Source of the DNA: Brachionus plicatilis
Lineage: Eukaryota; Rotifera; Eurotatoria; Ploima; Brachionidae
NCBI GenBank assembly: GCA_010279815.1
Contig: QEOQ01000626.1
Span: 1,291,744 to 1,351,534, forward strand
Length of the DNA: 59,791 nt
Direction: 5' to 3'
The notes below the pieces were generated by a model. That model did not search any database. It worked only from the letters and a program-made list of their open reading frames with translations, and was not told where the DNA came from. A program made the translations under genes and the position numbers. Below, piece after piece: positions 11,944 to 25,543 of the stretch. Each line of letters opens with the position of its first letter. Positions within the stretch are counted from its first letter, which is position 1.

Positions 11944-14900
11944 TTTGGGTGACTGTAGAGAGTTTAACAATCGAAAATGAATTAATGCGCTTTTTTTATT
12001 TACTGATTATTGGTAGAAAAAAATTTTCTCGTCTTAAAGTTTTGTTATATATTTTTTTTGATTTTACACAATACATTATTCGTGTTGCTAGGCTCCGAGA
12101 ACTCCTTGTATAATATTATATTTTTCTAAAAGTTGTTAATAGTAGTTTGTTTTTAACAAAAGTAATTTTTTAATTTATTCCAAGTTCTTTGGTTTCAAAA
12201 TCATCGAATCCTCAATTACATTAATAAAAAGAATTAAAAAAGATTATTAATAATAATTGATTAACTTCGTACAGAAATAAAGTAGCATAAATTCTTATCT
12301 TTTTTATTAATAATTAGCTTTTTTTTGGTAGCGAAAATATGAAATAAAATAATTTGATTATTAAAGATACTTTGTTTGTTACATGTTAAAAGCTGTTCAC
12401 ATTTTAAATCAGTTTTTATTTTAAAAAAATTTAAAATATCGAAATAAATATTTTTTATCAAAAAAAAAGAATAATATAAATAAATCTATGAAAAAATATT
12501 ATTTTATTGAAATTAACGAAAAGATTGATTTTTATTTTATTTAAGTTCGATTTTAAAAAATTCTTTCTCTAAATTTAAAGAAATAAAATAAATATTTGTT
12601 AAAATTGAAGACGTGAGTTTTAAAAATAAATTTGTTTGTTTAAATTTTGCTTTAATGTTTTAGAAGAAATTTTATATACATGAAACCCCAAATTTAATCA
12701 AGTTAAAATTATCAAAAATTAAAAAAATCTAAGTAAAAAAAATTTGAACTATTTTAATTCTATTCTTTCTCGCAAATAAAATATCAAATAAATCAAAAAT
12801 TAAATAAAATGAAAAGTCTTTTTTATTTTTTCAAGAAATACTTTTTAAAATTTTAATAATTTAATTTTTTTAATATTCGGAAGAAATATATTTACTACAG
12901 TGTTTAAAGTTAAACTGTATAATGGGTAAGATAAAATCATTTTACTTAATTTTACATCAGAAAATTTAAGCTTACATTATATTACATCATTTCTTGTATG
13001 TAAGAAAATGTAAGATAACATAATCTTACTTAATTTTACGTAAAATTACACTAGTTTAAGTAGGTTCCGTCAAAAAAGCTTACGGCCAAAAAAAAACTGA
13101 ATTTTAGAGGAAAAAATGAAAAATCAATAAAAATTTGAATTTTATAAAAAAAATATGGGTCCTTTCCTAATATTTACATTACTTAAAAAATATGACAGAA
13201 AATTACATATTATTACATTGTAAGAGCGCTAATTGTAAGAAAAAGTACTAAACTAGTGTAATCTTACGTAAAATTACGTAGGATTATATTATCGTACATT
13301 TTCTTACATTCAAGAAATGGTGTAATATAATGTAAGCTTACATTTTCTAATGTAAAATTACATAAAATGATGTTATCTTACCCATTATACAGTTTAATTT
13401 TAAACACTGTAATTGCAATTTTTATGGTTTAGATTTATCCTAATACAAAAATTTTCGTCGTTTTAAAATTAAATGTTAGATATTCAAGCAGAATTCAAAT
13501 GGATATTTATTTCAAAATAATTAATTCGTTTCAATAATTAAAATTTTTGGAAAAATAATGTTAGAATTGTTTAGAAGTCACAAGGCTTTAGTCAATTGCA
13601 CGTTTGCACTTTAAAAAAATAAAATTTAAAGCCTGGGTTTGGACTCTCAAAGGGTCTTACTAAAATACTGACCCCCAATTTTTTAAAATTTTCTGACCCC
13701 CATTTATTTTGCAAAACAAAAATATTTTTAAAAGTTTTAATATATCATTTAGTTTTAATTTTTCTCTTTTTTCTGAAAATTAAACTAGTTTTTCTCCAGG
13801 ATGTATATTAATTAATATACTTTAATATAAGGGCAAACAAATAAAAAAAGACACAAAATAAATAAAAAAGAAAAATTTATTATTTTACAGCAAATAAAGT
13901 TTTTGATTTATAAATGAAGAAATTCAATTACAAGTTAAACCCGACTTTTAAAGTAAAATGTAATTTTAATATTCTATTTTTTATAAAAAAGATTCCTGAG
14001 TTGAACAAATTTTAATTGAATTTTTGATTTTTTGTTATTAAATAAATAAAAATCGCGGTATCTCGAAAAAAAATATAATGTCAATTCGGTAAATAACTTC
14101 ATTTTAAAGCAGTTTTTGCACAATCAAAATTACTGCTCTTCAAAATATCTAAAGTTTCCATTATTTGAAAACCATGAACGAAAAAATTATTGCAGAATTT
14201 TTGCAGAGAAATTTTTTTTGATACAGCATTTCTTGAGTTGATATGTCATTTTTTTTATAAAAAATGTTCGCAGTTTTCTTTATATGAATAAATTTAATTG
14301 AAAAAAGCTTTTCGGTCCTAAATATGAAGATATTTTTTTAGTCAAAGAAATTTGATATTTTTAATGCCATTCATTTATTTTGCTAAATCTTAGCATTTTT
14401 CTCAAAAGTAATATCAAAGTCAATTTTTTTAATTTAAATTTTGGAAGCAAAAATAATTATTTTTGTAAAGCAAGATCTGATTAGAATAAAAAAGTTTATT
14501 AATGGAATCTGTTGCTCCTTAAATGATGTTTTTTTTTTAAATTTTACGAAGCATTTAAAGCAATTTTATATACACCATCATTATGAATAAAATAAATTTT
14601 GAGCTTTATAAAGATTCTCATCGACTTTTCGAAAATTTGACAAAATTATCATTGTTCAAAACCTTAAGCCTATAGATTTTTTAAAACTAAAAGAAGATTT
14701 TTTTCCTCTAAAAGTTGAGCAAACTTAGAACGATATTTAAAATTAGATTTTCAAAAATACATAATTTAATCACTTGTTTTTAACTTAAGATCAAATTTTG
14801 TTAAAATTTCCATTTTTCCGATATTAAGCAATTAGATGAAAAATATTTTTAAAGAAAAATCAATCAAAAGCAACATAATTAATTGGTTTAAACCATGGAA

Positions 14901-15148
14901 GATGGTCTATTTGAAGTTTTTTAATTTATTTAAAATGCAAAATTATGAAAATTGATGCTGGAATATTTAAAATGATGCAAACAAAAAAATAAAACAGCAT
15001 AATATTTTATTTTCGTCTATAAAATTTTTTTAAATTAAAGCTTTTAACAAATAAAATATAAACAAATATAACAATTTTTACCTGATAGATGTCAAATGAC
15101 GCTTAATGTCGGCAAGAAAAAAAAAATTATTTTTGGTTAAATTTAAAC
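11944..15148. other. Intergenic region between tektin-4 and the FLVCR pair (contains a MITE)
   Basis: 3.2 kb without a recognisable gene; starts of tektin-4 (minus) and FLVCR copy A (plus) face away from each other. It contains the 512-bp MITE at 12898-13409 and a less AT-rich patch at 13625-13700 (GCCTGGGTTTGGACTCTC, CTGACCCCC twice). A 66-codon minus-strand frame at 12261-12461 is low complexity and probably chance. Confidence 0.5.
12898..13409. mobile_element. Tc1/mariner-type MITE with 161-bp terminal inverted repeats
   Basis: Left arm 12898-13058 and right arm 13249-13409 are inverted copies over about 161 bp with roughly 10% mismatches; both begin CAGTGTTTAAA. The element is flanked by TA on each side (12896-12897 and 13410-13411), giving TACAGTG...CACTGTA, the end structure typical of Tc1/mariner elements and their non-autonomous derivatives. 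The ~190-bp centre has no open frame. A transcript would fold into a near-complete hairpin. No transposase here, so it is non-autonomous. Confidence 0.92.
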
Positions 15149-18100
15149 ATGCTCAGGGTAATTTGATTTTAAGTGCCAATTTTGGTCTATTTTACTTATT
15201 AAATTTCTTAAAAGCCTGGAGTGAGTTCGTTGTCCCTCAAACCTGGAGATTCTTCACTTGATGTCCGAGCTGTGTCAAGTGAACAGCTAAATGACAAACT
15301 TTACTTATTGGTAAATTCCAATCATGAAATCACAGCTAATCAGCTTAGAACACCAGAAATCGATCATGAAACAACAAATGTATCTAAAATTCAAATAATT
15401 TATACCCCAGAAAATTCAATTGATACAGAAATAAAGCTTTATGCCAAAAGATGGCTAATTTTGTTCATATTCAGCTCTATTTCACTTTTGAGCGCATTCA
15501 ACTGGATTGAATACAACATTGTCCAGGATGTGGTCATTTTTTATTATAACCAAAGTTTGCCAGATGATCAAGTAAAAAAAATTGATGCTGTCAACTGGTT
15601 CTCAATGGTGTACATGCTGTGCTATATTCCACTGGTGTTTCCTGCCATGTTTCTATTAGAACGAAAGGGCTTAAAATTATCGTGCTCAATTGGCGCATTT
15701 TTGACCCTTCTGGGCTCGCTTATCAAGTGTTTTGCAGTTAATCCGAATTTATTCTATCTTGCTATGACTGGACAGACATTTTGTGCCATTGGTCAAGCAT
15801 TCACTCTCGGAATTCCAGCCAGACTCTCAGCCTTGTGGTTCGGACCGAACGAAATCGGCCTTGCCACTTCGGTAAATGAAAAGCTTCAATTTTTACAAAC
15901 TAATTTCAAATTTAGATTGGAGTTTTTGGCAATCAATTGGGCACAGCTATTGGATTTGTTGTGCCACCTCGTTTGGTCCATAAAAAAGACCCTGTTGATG
16001 TAATAGAAAAAAATTTCTACTCCATATTCATTACTGTGGCTGTTCTATGCGCAATATTTTTTATCCTGTCTTTGATCTGTATGTTTTTTCCCTAATGTTG
16101 ATTTAGAACCAAGTTTTTTGGAATTTTTTTTAGTTGTTAGCAATCAGCCTGTCAAAGCCCCGAGTAGAGCTCAGCTTGAAGTTCGCAAAAGTGCAGCACT
16201 AAGAAAAGATGTCAACGATTTTGATATATTCAAAGAGTCGCTAAAAAATTTGTTTAAAAATTTCGATTATATTTTGGTATTAGTTTCCTATGGTGTTAAT
16301 ACTGGTGTCTATTATTCAATAAGCACTCTTTTAAATTTGATTATATCGAACTATTATGAGGTAATTTTATTAGAAAAACTAAATTTTTTTGCAAAATAAC
16401 ATGAAAAAAAATTTAGAATGAAAATGAAAATATTGGACTCATTGGCTTGATTTTGGTAGCCTCGGGATTAATTGGCGCCGTCGTCTGCGGTTTTGTACTT
16501 GACAGAACTAAACAATTTAAGTAACTAAAAAAAAACAAAAAAATAATTTTTATTTTAGAATTATTTAAAGATACACGACACTAGTCATATATGTGAGCTC
16601 TTTTTTGGCAATGATCATATTTTCTTTGACACTGCAAATAAACATTTGGTTGATTTTTTGGACCACATTTTTACTTGGGTAAATGTTTTTATGATCTAAC
16701 TTTTTATCTTTATTGATACAAAAAATCAATTTTGAAATTAAATTAAAAATATTAATTAAAATTGTTATTTCTAAAAACTTGTTATAAATTCTTATTTCAC
16801 TAAAATTTTAATATTTTACATATTTTTAAAAAAATTACTATTTTCTAAAATTTTATTAGTTTTTTTATGACTGGATATCTACCAGTTGGCTTTGAGTTGG
16901 CTGCTGAAGTAACTTACCCAGTTTCAGAGGGTACATCATGTGGTCTCCTAAATTCATCAGCTCAAGTAAGTTTTTGAAAACTTTTTTTATAGTAAAAAAT
17001 TTTTTTATTTTTTGAGTCGTTTTTATCATGTTCATATCAATAGATCACTAAATAATTTAATTTAAAAAAATGTTTTTCTTCTGACAAAAAGTTAAGTTAT
17101 TTTACAGAACGCAGACCAACAATAAATGAAATTCAATATTTTTCAAAACCGATAAATCCCTCGTAGAAAATATATCAAATTTTACCTAACAAAAAATTAT
17201 AAATGAATAAATTAAAAAAATATAGCTATAGGAAAAAGATAAATAAAAGCCATCTTCTAAAATATTCAATAAAGTTTATTCCTTTTTTAAAAATTGTTAA
17301 ACTTAATTTCAATATCATTAAGTATTGAACAAGTTCTCTTGGTAAATAATTCCAAAAATTTTGAAACCTTTTGTAAAATGTTGATTCTTAAACTGCAATT
17401 TACTTTCTAATTTTTGCTCAATAATCAAAGTAAATATTTTAAATTCTGGTGCCATGATGACCAAATGGCTGGTCTTAGGAAATTGTCTAGATTTTCTCCT
17501 CATCGAAAGTGGTGAGAAAGTGTTTAAAGTATAAATATAAAATCTGAATACGAACTGCATTTTCTAATTGATACTTTGTAAGAGATTATTAAAATAATTT
17601 TATTGTTAATTTATTGCGACACTTGAATGAAAATTTAGCTGTACTAAATAAAAGAATAATTTTACTTAGGAAACTTATAAATATGTTCCAAATTCTTAAA
17701 ATTTTTGAAAAAAATTAAATTCAAAAGAATTAAATTCTTCCAAAAATCTAAAAAATCAATTTTAAATCTAAAACTTTAAGTATTGTAATTATTAATATGT
17801 TACATTTTTTTCTCAAATGGTCCAAACGTTTTTCAATTAAATTAAAATAATTAACTTTTAAAACGAGTGCAATTCGAACAAACTTTTACAAATTTTTAAA
17901 TGTATTATAAGTCTTGGTACAGGAAATTTATTCTTTTAAATATTTAAACCATTCTTATCATTTTATTTCATTTGAATTCTTAAGTTAAAGTATTTAGTAT
18001 TGATTTTTGCTAGAATTAATTTAATTTTGTAATTTAATATTAATCATTTAATACTAAGATTTATTTTCTTCAAACAAAAAAAATCTTAACATTTTTGATT

Positions 18101-18825
18101 TCAATCATGATTAAATGGTCTTTAAAATTTTAATTTATGACAATAAATTTTCATTTATTTATTTCAAAAATTACGCCAAATTCGAGTATGACAAAAAAAA
18201 TTATTCAAAAAAAAATCAAGACAATTTTTTTTCGAATTTAATAATTTTATACTTTAAGAAAAAAAGTTTACAAAAATATATAACCTAAAAATTTTATATC
18301 GAATAATACCATTTATATTCACAAATCAAAAAATTCCAAATATCTGATACCGATAATTATATTATAATTATAATTATCAGTGTTAATTTTGTCATCATTT
18401 TTTTTTTAAATAACAGAAAGATAGTATTGTGAAAGTTTATTATTTTCAATATTTTATTTTTAATTTTCACGAGCCTATAAGTAATTTAAGTTAAATAATA
18501 ATTTGAGTGATATTTAAAAATAACACAATAAGAAAGACCCAAATTTTATTTTTAAAAAACAAAGAAATAAATTAATTATCAAGGTATTTGGTATTCTATT
18601 TACTTATACCCAAGGCCGTATAATTATATCATACGGTTCGTTTTATGGTAATGTGTTCTTGATAGCAATGCTTTTGATTGGGACTATTTTAACTGGTAAA
18701 GTGGAATAAAAATTTTAAGTAAAAAAATTAAATTAAATTTTAAAGCTTTGGTGAGACAAAATTTCAAAAGACAAGAAGCAATTAAAATGGCACTGAAAGA
18801 AATTGAAGAGCATGAACACTGTTGA
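15149..18825 (+). CDS. FLVCR-family MFS transporter, copy A (choline/ethanolamine transporter-like)
   Basis: Nine exons (15149-15157, 15215-15871, 15916-16078, 16134-16360, 16417-16520, 16571-16678, 16860-16965, 18584-18695, 18746-18825) give 521 residues. The first coding exon is only nine bases (ATG CTC AGG), inferred because the second has a stop upstream and no early ATG. After a ~75-residue cytosolic N-terminus come twelve predicted membrane helices of the major facilitator fold. FLVCR landmarks: [94 protein letters not shown] and LNSSAQVFGI. Human FLVCR1/2 carry choline and ethanolamine (earlier described as haem export). The Trp, two Gln and Tyr I recall as lining the substrate site are all kept. 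Intron 7 is 1.6 kb with no recognised content; the others are 44-181 nt. Copy B follows 206 bp downstream on the same strand. Confidence 0.93.
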
Positions 18826-19031
18826 ACTTATTTTGTTGCAAAAACTTGCCTTTTACTTTTTAAAAATAAAATAAATTTAATCGAACATAATGTATTTTTT
18901 GAAATAATCAAATTAAAAATTTAATTAGATAAAAAATAAACTTAATTTAATTTTGATCAACCGAAAATAAGACTTAAAATAAAATTAATTAAAGTAGATA
19001 GAGCGAAAATTTTTTTGTGTGCCAAAAAAAA

Positions 19032-22000
19032 ATGACCACTAATGGAATATCGGGTTATTTTGATGTGGATGTAAAATCAGAATTTGACCCGAATGAAAAA
19101 GTCAAAAATTCGGATAGCATTAATGACATGGACAGTTCAGTCAAGCCATTCTTATACACCCGACGATGGATTATTCTAACAATATTTTTTTTAATATCCA
19201 TTTTCAACTCACTTCACTTAAATCTCTATTCTGAAATTCCCAATGTTATGGTCAGTGTGTACCATCCTGGCGACTCAAATGACAAATCATCTCAATACAA
19301 CATGATAAATTGGCTTTCAATAGTCCATTTGGTCAGTAACATAGTTTTTGTGATTCCGGTCATTTTGCTCAATGATTGCCTCGGATTTCGGTGTTGTTGT
19401 CTGTTGGGTGCCAGTCTTGGAACCATCGGGTCTTGGATCAAATACTCTTCCATAAAACCTGTAGTTTATGAAGTGCTTCTTTTTGGCCAAATAGTATGTA
19501 GTGTATCACAAACTTTTATAAGTATTTGTTTAATTCGATTATCCGGTGTGTGGTTTGGCAGAAATGAAGTGGCTACGGCAATCAGTGTATTCTTTTTCAT
19601 AAAATAAATCAAGCAATTAATTTTACATTATTCTAGGTTGGAGTCTTGAGTTCAAAAATTGGGCACCTAGTGTCTTTCGTGATGGTTCCTTATCTTATTT
19701 CAAAATATAATTCACATGAGATGAATATTTATTATTTTGATATTATCTATTTAACCATTTCAGCTTTATTATCACTACTTTCAATTTTAAGCTTAATATG
19801 TAAGTTTTAAATTGTCTAATATTTTCAAATAATTATTTTTAAAAAAGTGGTTAGAGACTACCCGGAAAAATGTCCAAGCTTTGCCCAAATTGAGATCAGA
19901 AACAACCAGAAAACACTTTTGTCTATTAATTATAGAGAAAAATTTGTTCAATCATGGGTATCCATGTCGAAAATATGGTCTAAACAGAGCTATGTATTTG
20001 TGGCTGTATCTCATGCTTTTCTCATTGGTTCCATGTATTCCATAACTTATTTGCTGAATCAAATTTTGTATGCAAATTATTTTCAAGTATTTTTGCCAAC
20101 CATTAAAATAAAAAAAATGTTTTCATTGATTTATTTTTTTTAGGAAAATAGCACCAAAATTGGAATTATAGAATTATTTCTTATAATTTCAAGTATTTTG
20201 GGTTTCATTTCTTCCGGATTGCTAATCGACTACACCAAGTCTTTCAAGTAACAAATTTACTATTTAGATAAAAAATTAAAAACTTAAAAATAAAATTAAT
20301 TTTTCACAGAATTTTGACAGTGATTAGCTATGTAATTACATTTATCTCTACAGTAGCTTTTACAACAACAATTAATTTAGACATATGGTTTCCGTTTTGT
20401 ACAATTTTTTTCCTTGGGTAAATTTTGTTTAATTAAAATTAATTTTTTTCACCAATTCAATTACTGATTAATTAATAACTGATCAATTTTTGAAAATTAA
20501 AAATTCAAAAATAGTAAACGTAAATTTACAATCATTTTAAAAATATCTATTAAATTTTTTTTGTAAATTCAACAAAGTTTTACATGAATTATAGCAAAAT
20601 TTTTTCGGGTGGTATTTTTTGTATCATCAAATATCTAAATTTTAACATCAAAAAAATGAAATTTATCGCCAAAATAATTTTATTTTCATCACCAAATTTA
20701 TTAAAATTTCATCAAAAAAAATATATATGAATCAATTAAAATAAATTCATCATCTCATCATCAAAAATCACCAAAATTTAGATTAATTAAATAGAAAGTA
20801 TGCATCAAAATTTTTTTTTTTTCAACAAATAACCAAAATCAAAATCAATTGGAATATAAATGTATAAAAAAAACCATCTCAATTAAGATTTTATGACTAG
20901 TTTAGTTTAGGTCAACCACGAGTTCTTTTTTAACTATATCAAGTGTAATATCAAGTGTTCTAGCATTGTCAGAATTTTAGTAAATTATTCTGAACAGCAA
21001 TTTAATATAAAATGTTTGCATTTTTAACATTTTGAATATCTTGGACAATCATATAAAATTCTCCTATATTATAACCAATTATTTTCATTTACACCAGGTT
21101 GCATTATATGCTTTCATTATTTACAAAATCATCGAAATTTTTTCTAATTTTTTTTCATATTCAAATCTTGGGCTTTTTTGAACTACTTATTGATTTAATT
21201 TGAATTGTGAATTGAAAGATGTCGATTGAAAATAAAATATACAATTATTTGCTTACAAAACCGTAGTAGGCTCCTGTTATAAGTATTTAAAAATCATTTG
21301 TAAAATTCCATAATTTTTACAAAAAATAACGTATTGCTGATTCATTTTAAAGTAATTAAATTTTGAAGTAAAATTTTAAATTTTAATTTTAATTTTGCAA
21401 TCCTGCAATTCTGCAGGAAAATGCATGTCATTAAAAAGTATTTAATTCAACTGCGCAATTTAATTGCAGAGTTTTTGCAGAGCCTATTCTAATATTCAGC
21501 ATGTTTTTTGCATTATTAAGCATTTTGCAGAGAGATTTAATCAAATACCATTAAAAAGTTAAAAAAAATTACTTTTTGATCTGATTTTTTTGATCCTAAA
21601 CTTCAAGATGCCAAAAATAAGGGCGATTTATTATTTTTTAACTGAAATTACATAAAAGAAATTTATTTACTAAATTTGCATAACTGATATGATTCTTATT
21701 AAGTTTTCTAAATCGTATCAAAATTATAAATTAAACACAATTTTAATTATAAAAAAAAACTAAAAATCTGCAGATAGACGTTTTTGAAAATTTTTTTGAG
21801 CCAGAGATGCATGTATTGTACAATAAGAAATTTTTTTTTTGAATTAGAACAATATTTTGATAATTTAGAATATTATGAAATGAATTTTGATGAAAAATGT
21901 TTATTTCAATTCAGTTCATATAGTAACGAAAGATAAACAAAAATTTTTAAAAAGATAAATAATAAATTCTATTTTTTGAATATTCAGTTAATAAAATTTT

Positions 22001-23121
22001 ACTTTTCATTCTTTATATTTATGTTCAAGCTTTTGAAAAGTGAAATATTAAGTTTGTTTTTAGTTAGTGTTTGTATGATTTTAATTGATGTGATGTTGCG
22101 CTGAGTCATTAATTTTTTAAGGAAATTATTTGAACATCAATAATGTCTGAACTACTCTAAATTTTCTTTTCTCTTTAATAGGAAAAAAATTGATATTATA
22201 ACATAAATATTTTTTGACATTTTTCTTTCTATCTTAAGAACATTATGGTAATATTTTTAAGTGAGTATTAATTTCATGAAAAATTTTAATTGAATGAATA
22301 AAAAAGCATTCTATATTTTTAAATGTAAAACGAAAATTTTTAATTAATAGAGGTTTACTGAATGCACTTTGAGTAATATTTTATTAATATGAATTTAATA
22401 GAAAATTTCTATTTTAATCAATAAAAAATATTTTTTTTAATATTTATTTTTAATAATTTATTGATTAAGTTTTATTTATAAAAATAAAATGAAATTATTA
22501 ATCATTTCAAATACATTATATATAAAACATAAGGCTAAGTCATCAGATGGATTGACAAATCCAATGTGACTCGTTATTTTGAAAAAATCTAAAATCTTAA
22601 TTGAAAAACAACAAAAATAATAATCCAATTTGAATTTTTTAACACTTTGCTTTTGGAATTAAATTTTTCATCTCAATTATCAATTTTAAAAATTAGATTT
22701 TTTTCGGGATTTTATCTACCAGCCAGCTATGAATACGCAATTGAAAGGACATATCCAGTGTCAGAGAGTACATCGTGTGGATTTTTGATTTTTATTTCAT
22801 CAGTATTTTTTTTGAAAATTAATTTTATTTAATTAAACAACTTTAAAGATAACCGGAATAGCAATGACTTATACGTACGCATTTATAATTCTTAACTTTG
22901 GAGTTTTTTATGGAAATTCTTTTTTATGTGTATTACAGCTTATCGGATTGATATTGACAAGTAATTATGATGTAAGCATTATTTAGAATACATCTTAACT
23001 TTCTGTTCTTTTAGGCTTAATTTCAACTGAATACAAGAGAGAACGAGTTAACTTGGATAAACGGTCACATCACGAAACAGACAATAGACTGAAAATGACT
23101 CCTAAAAAACTTAGAAATTAA
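19032..23121 (+). CDS. FLVCR-family MFS transporter, copy B (divergent tandem paralogue)
   Basis: Eight exons (19032-19586, 19637-19799, 19848-20086, 20144-20247, 20310-20417, 22697-22802, 22849-22960, 23015-23121) give 497 residues. Exons 2, 4, 5, 6 and 7 have exactly the lengths (163, 104, 108, 106, 112) and phases of copy A, so this is a tandem duplicate. Initiation is at ATG 19032 (MTTNGISGYF). Family blocks are recognisable but diverged: LSGVWFGRNEV, GSMYSITYLLNQILYANYF, GLLIDYTKSFK, FYLPASYEYAIERTYPVSES. Substrate-site positions differ: Trp of TM1 is Leu (LHLNLY), Tyr of TM7 is His (VSHAF), and the TM11 Gln is Ser (FISS/ITG); the TM5-region Gln (CSVSQTF) is retained. Substrate is therefore unknown. 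Intron 5 is 2.3 kb, AT-rich, with a Gln-codon-like GCAG-rich patch near 21400-21540 and no gene seen in it. Confidence 0.9.
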
Positions 23122-25543
23122 TTAACTTATTTTTAATTTTTAAATAAAGTTTGCTAAATGTACTAATTGAAAAATCTAGTTTAAATTGTGTAATCTTGAA
23201 AATTTAGAATAATTTTAGTCTTATCTATTTTATAATCATGTAAAATATGCTACGCAAATTCATAATAAAAAAGTCGAAAGCATTGAACATTTAAATTTAA
23301 CATAAAAAATTTTCAAGATTTTAATTTTTCAAATAAATAAATTTTCTTTTTGATAGTATTTTTAAATTATTTATTTTATTTTAAAATTTTACTAATTTGG
23401 CTTTAAGATCTGATTCAGCATAAATAATTTTATTAATAAGCTTTTTTTTCATATTTAGCTAATTTCAAAATTCTTTTTTTTTTCACTCATCATGCTCGTA
23501 AATCATTAATTTTCAATTGTACTTTACAAAACTGTCAATTTTTGCCATTTAAAATCAAATTCAATCAATATATTTAATTTTATTGTTTTTATGTATTCAA
23601 ATTAAAGGGAGTTTATTTTTTTTAATTAAAATTAAAAAATGAAATTAATCTCAATTCTTTTTCTTTATAAATTTTTCAATAAAAAAATCTTTGCCAATTA
23701 TTAAAGTCTACTCGATCATCTGATGAATGTGATCAAAAAGTTTAATTATTTTCTCTCAAAAAAATTTGAGTCGTCATAGATAGATATTTTTCTACTGAAT
23801 AAATCAATCTGTCTAGGGAGTTTAAAAATAATTTTTAATTATTTATTATTGTATATTAATTTAATTCCCAAAAATCGATAAGTGTTTTAAGGAAATACCT
23901 GATCCGTTCAACCAAAATGTCAAATCATATCATTGATCTTAAAGATAAAAAAATTAGTCTATGCTTTTGCTAGACCTAAAGTGTATTCAAGATGCTGAGT
24001 TTTTTTTTTAATTTAAAATATCAATATTTAATTCATTTTTTATTTTTTAGGGGATTGCAGAAAGTATTTTGCTTAGATAAAACAGGAAACAATGTTTAAT
24101 TCAATCATGATTAATTTAGATAAAAATCAATAGTGGATTAATACCTGTTTGTCAATGTATCTCTTTCAAGCTCTTTGAGCCTTGAAAAAAAAACAATTTA
24201 TTTTTTGCGTTATGCAAGCGATTTATGGAAAAATATTCAATTTTGAATTTTATTAAAATGAATTAGAATAACTGATTCATTCCAATGAAAAGAAATCATT
24301 TTTCTTGCGTTTTTTGTGAATTTAAACAGTCATACCAAAATCCCAAAGAGATTTTCTTTATTCTTATAAAATATATACATTTCATAAAAATCGATATTTT
24401 TCCTAAAGGCCGCTTATAAATCTTTTTCTAAATCCAAACAAAGCATACTAGTTTAAATTCAGTAAATTATTATATGAAAAAAAATTGAACAATATTTTTT
24501 AATTTTCCAAATAGATCAACTAGGCCAATATTAATTGATAAAATCAATTCCGGCTTTTGATCTTAAGATTCTTTTTTAAAGGAAATTAAAAGCAATTGTA
24601 GAAATTAATTTGATGCTTTTTGTGAACTTATTTAGGCTCGCCTACAGCCATCAATCAACAACTTGGTCTCTAAGTATTCTCGGAAATTTTGGTTACTTTC
24701 ATAAGAGATTATTCAAAATTTAATAAAATTTTTTTTTCAAATTAATTAAATTTTGGAAAAAAACAAGCGAATTATGCGAAATAAATTTGCCAATTTAGCC
24801 TCGGATCCAAACCCACCTTCATCTTATGCTCAATTATGTTCAGTATTGTCTAGGTTGCTTTTTAAATAAAAAAGTTTAAGGGTTTAATTAACACCGTTCC
24901 AGTCCGAATATTAATTTGACAGCATTTTAAAAAAATTTAAAAAAAACACCCATTTAATGTCTAAAATTATGAAAATTTATTATTTTTAGATGTAAGCTTT
25001 TTTTTTTTCAAACATATCACTATGTAGAAATTTTTTTAAAAATTTTGTCTTGGTTTCTTTGTTGAAATTTTCATAATTTATAATCGGTTCGACACCCGAT
25101 TGGCAAAGTCGAGCAAGAGTTGCATCATAATTTACGTGCAAACGCTATTTGAAGCAATCGAAACATTTTTTCTTCAGTCAAAAACACCCTCTTGTTCTCA
25201 GCAGAAAACATAACTCTATCTATTTATGCATCATATTTTCTGGCTCGATTCTAAACCCATTTTCGCCAAGTTAGAGTGCAAGAGCATAATTTTTTTTACC
25301 AGTTTTGCTCAAAATTTGCTTTTAATATTTTTAGATAAAACAAAAAAAAACGCACCGACTTGCATTTGCATTCAATTTTATTTTTTGTAGTTTTTTTGCC
25401 AAAGATTGTGCAAGAAAATGACTAATCAATAGCTGTTTTGGGGCAGAATGATTAAGTTCAAAGAATCAACTTTATCGGCGACTTTAAAATAGGAAAAGTA
25501 CAAAAAAAAAAATAGTTTTTTTGTTGATTTGTATCAAAAAAAT
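23122..25543. other. Intergenic region upstream of the BMAL-type gene
   Basis: 2.4 kb between FLVCR copy B and the bHLH-PAS start. Mostly AT-rich; a relatively GC-richer block at about 25080-25290 (CGGTTCGACACCCGATTGGC, ACGTGCAAACGC, CTGGCTCGATT) lies 250-460 bp upstream of the ATG and may be promoter or 5' UTR. No CACGTG E-box seen. No gene recognised. Confidence 0.5.

Noticed and set aside
11239..12113. Several plus-strand frames opposite tektin-4 exon 1
   Set aside because: Antisense shadows of the well-supported tektin-4 coding exon.
17318..17560. 80-codon minus-strand open frame inside FLVCR copy A intron 7
   Set aside because: AT-driven composition, no family resemblance, lies entirely within an intron.
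18340..18385. Palindromic ATAATTATATTATAATTATAAT-type tract in an FLVCR intron
   Set aside because: Simple AT palindrome expected at this base composition; no element ends or coding content.
25080..25110. GGTTCGACACC, resembling the T-arm of a tRNA
   Set aside because: The loop would be 8 nt and no D-arm, anticodon arm or acceptor stem can be drawn upstream; probably chance in the BMAL upstream region.
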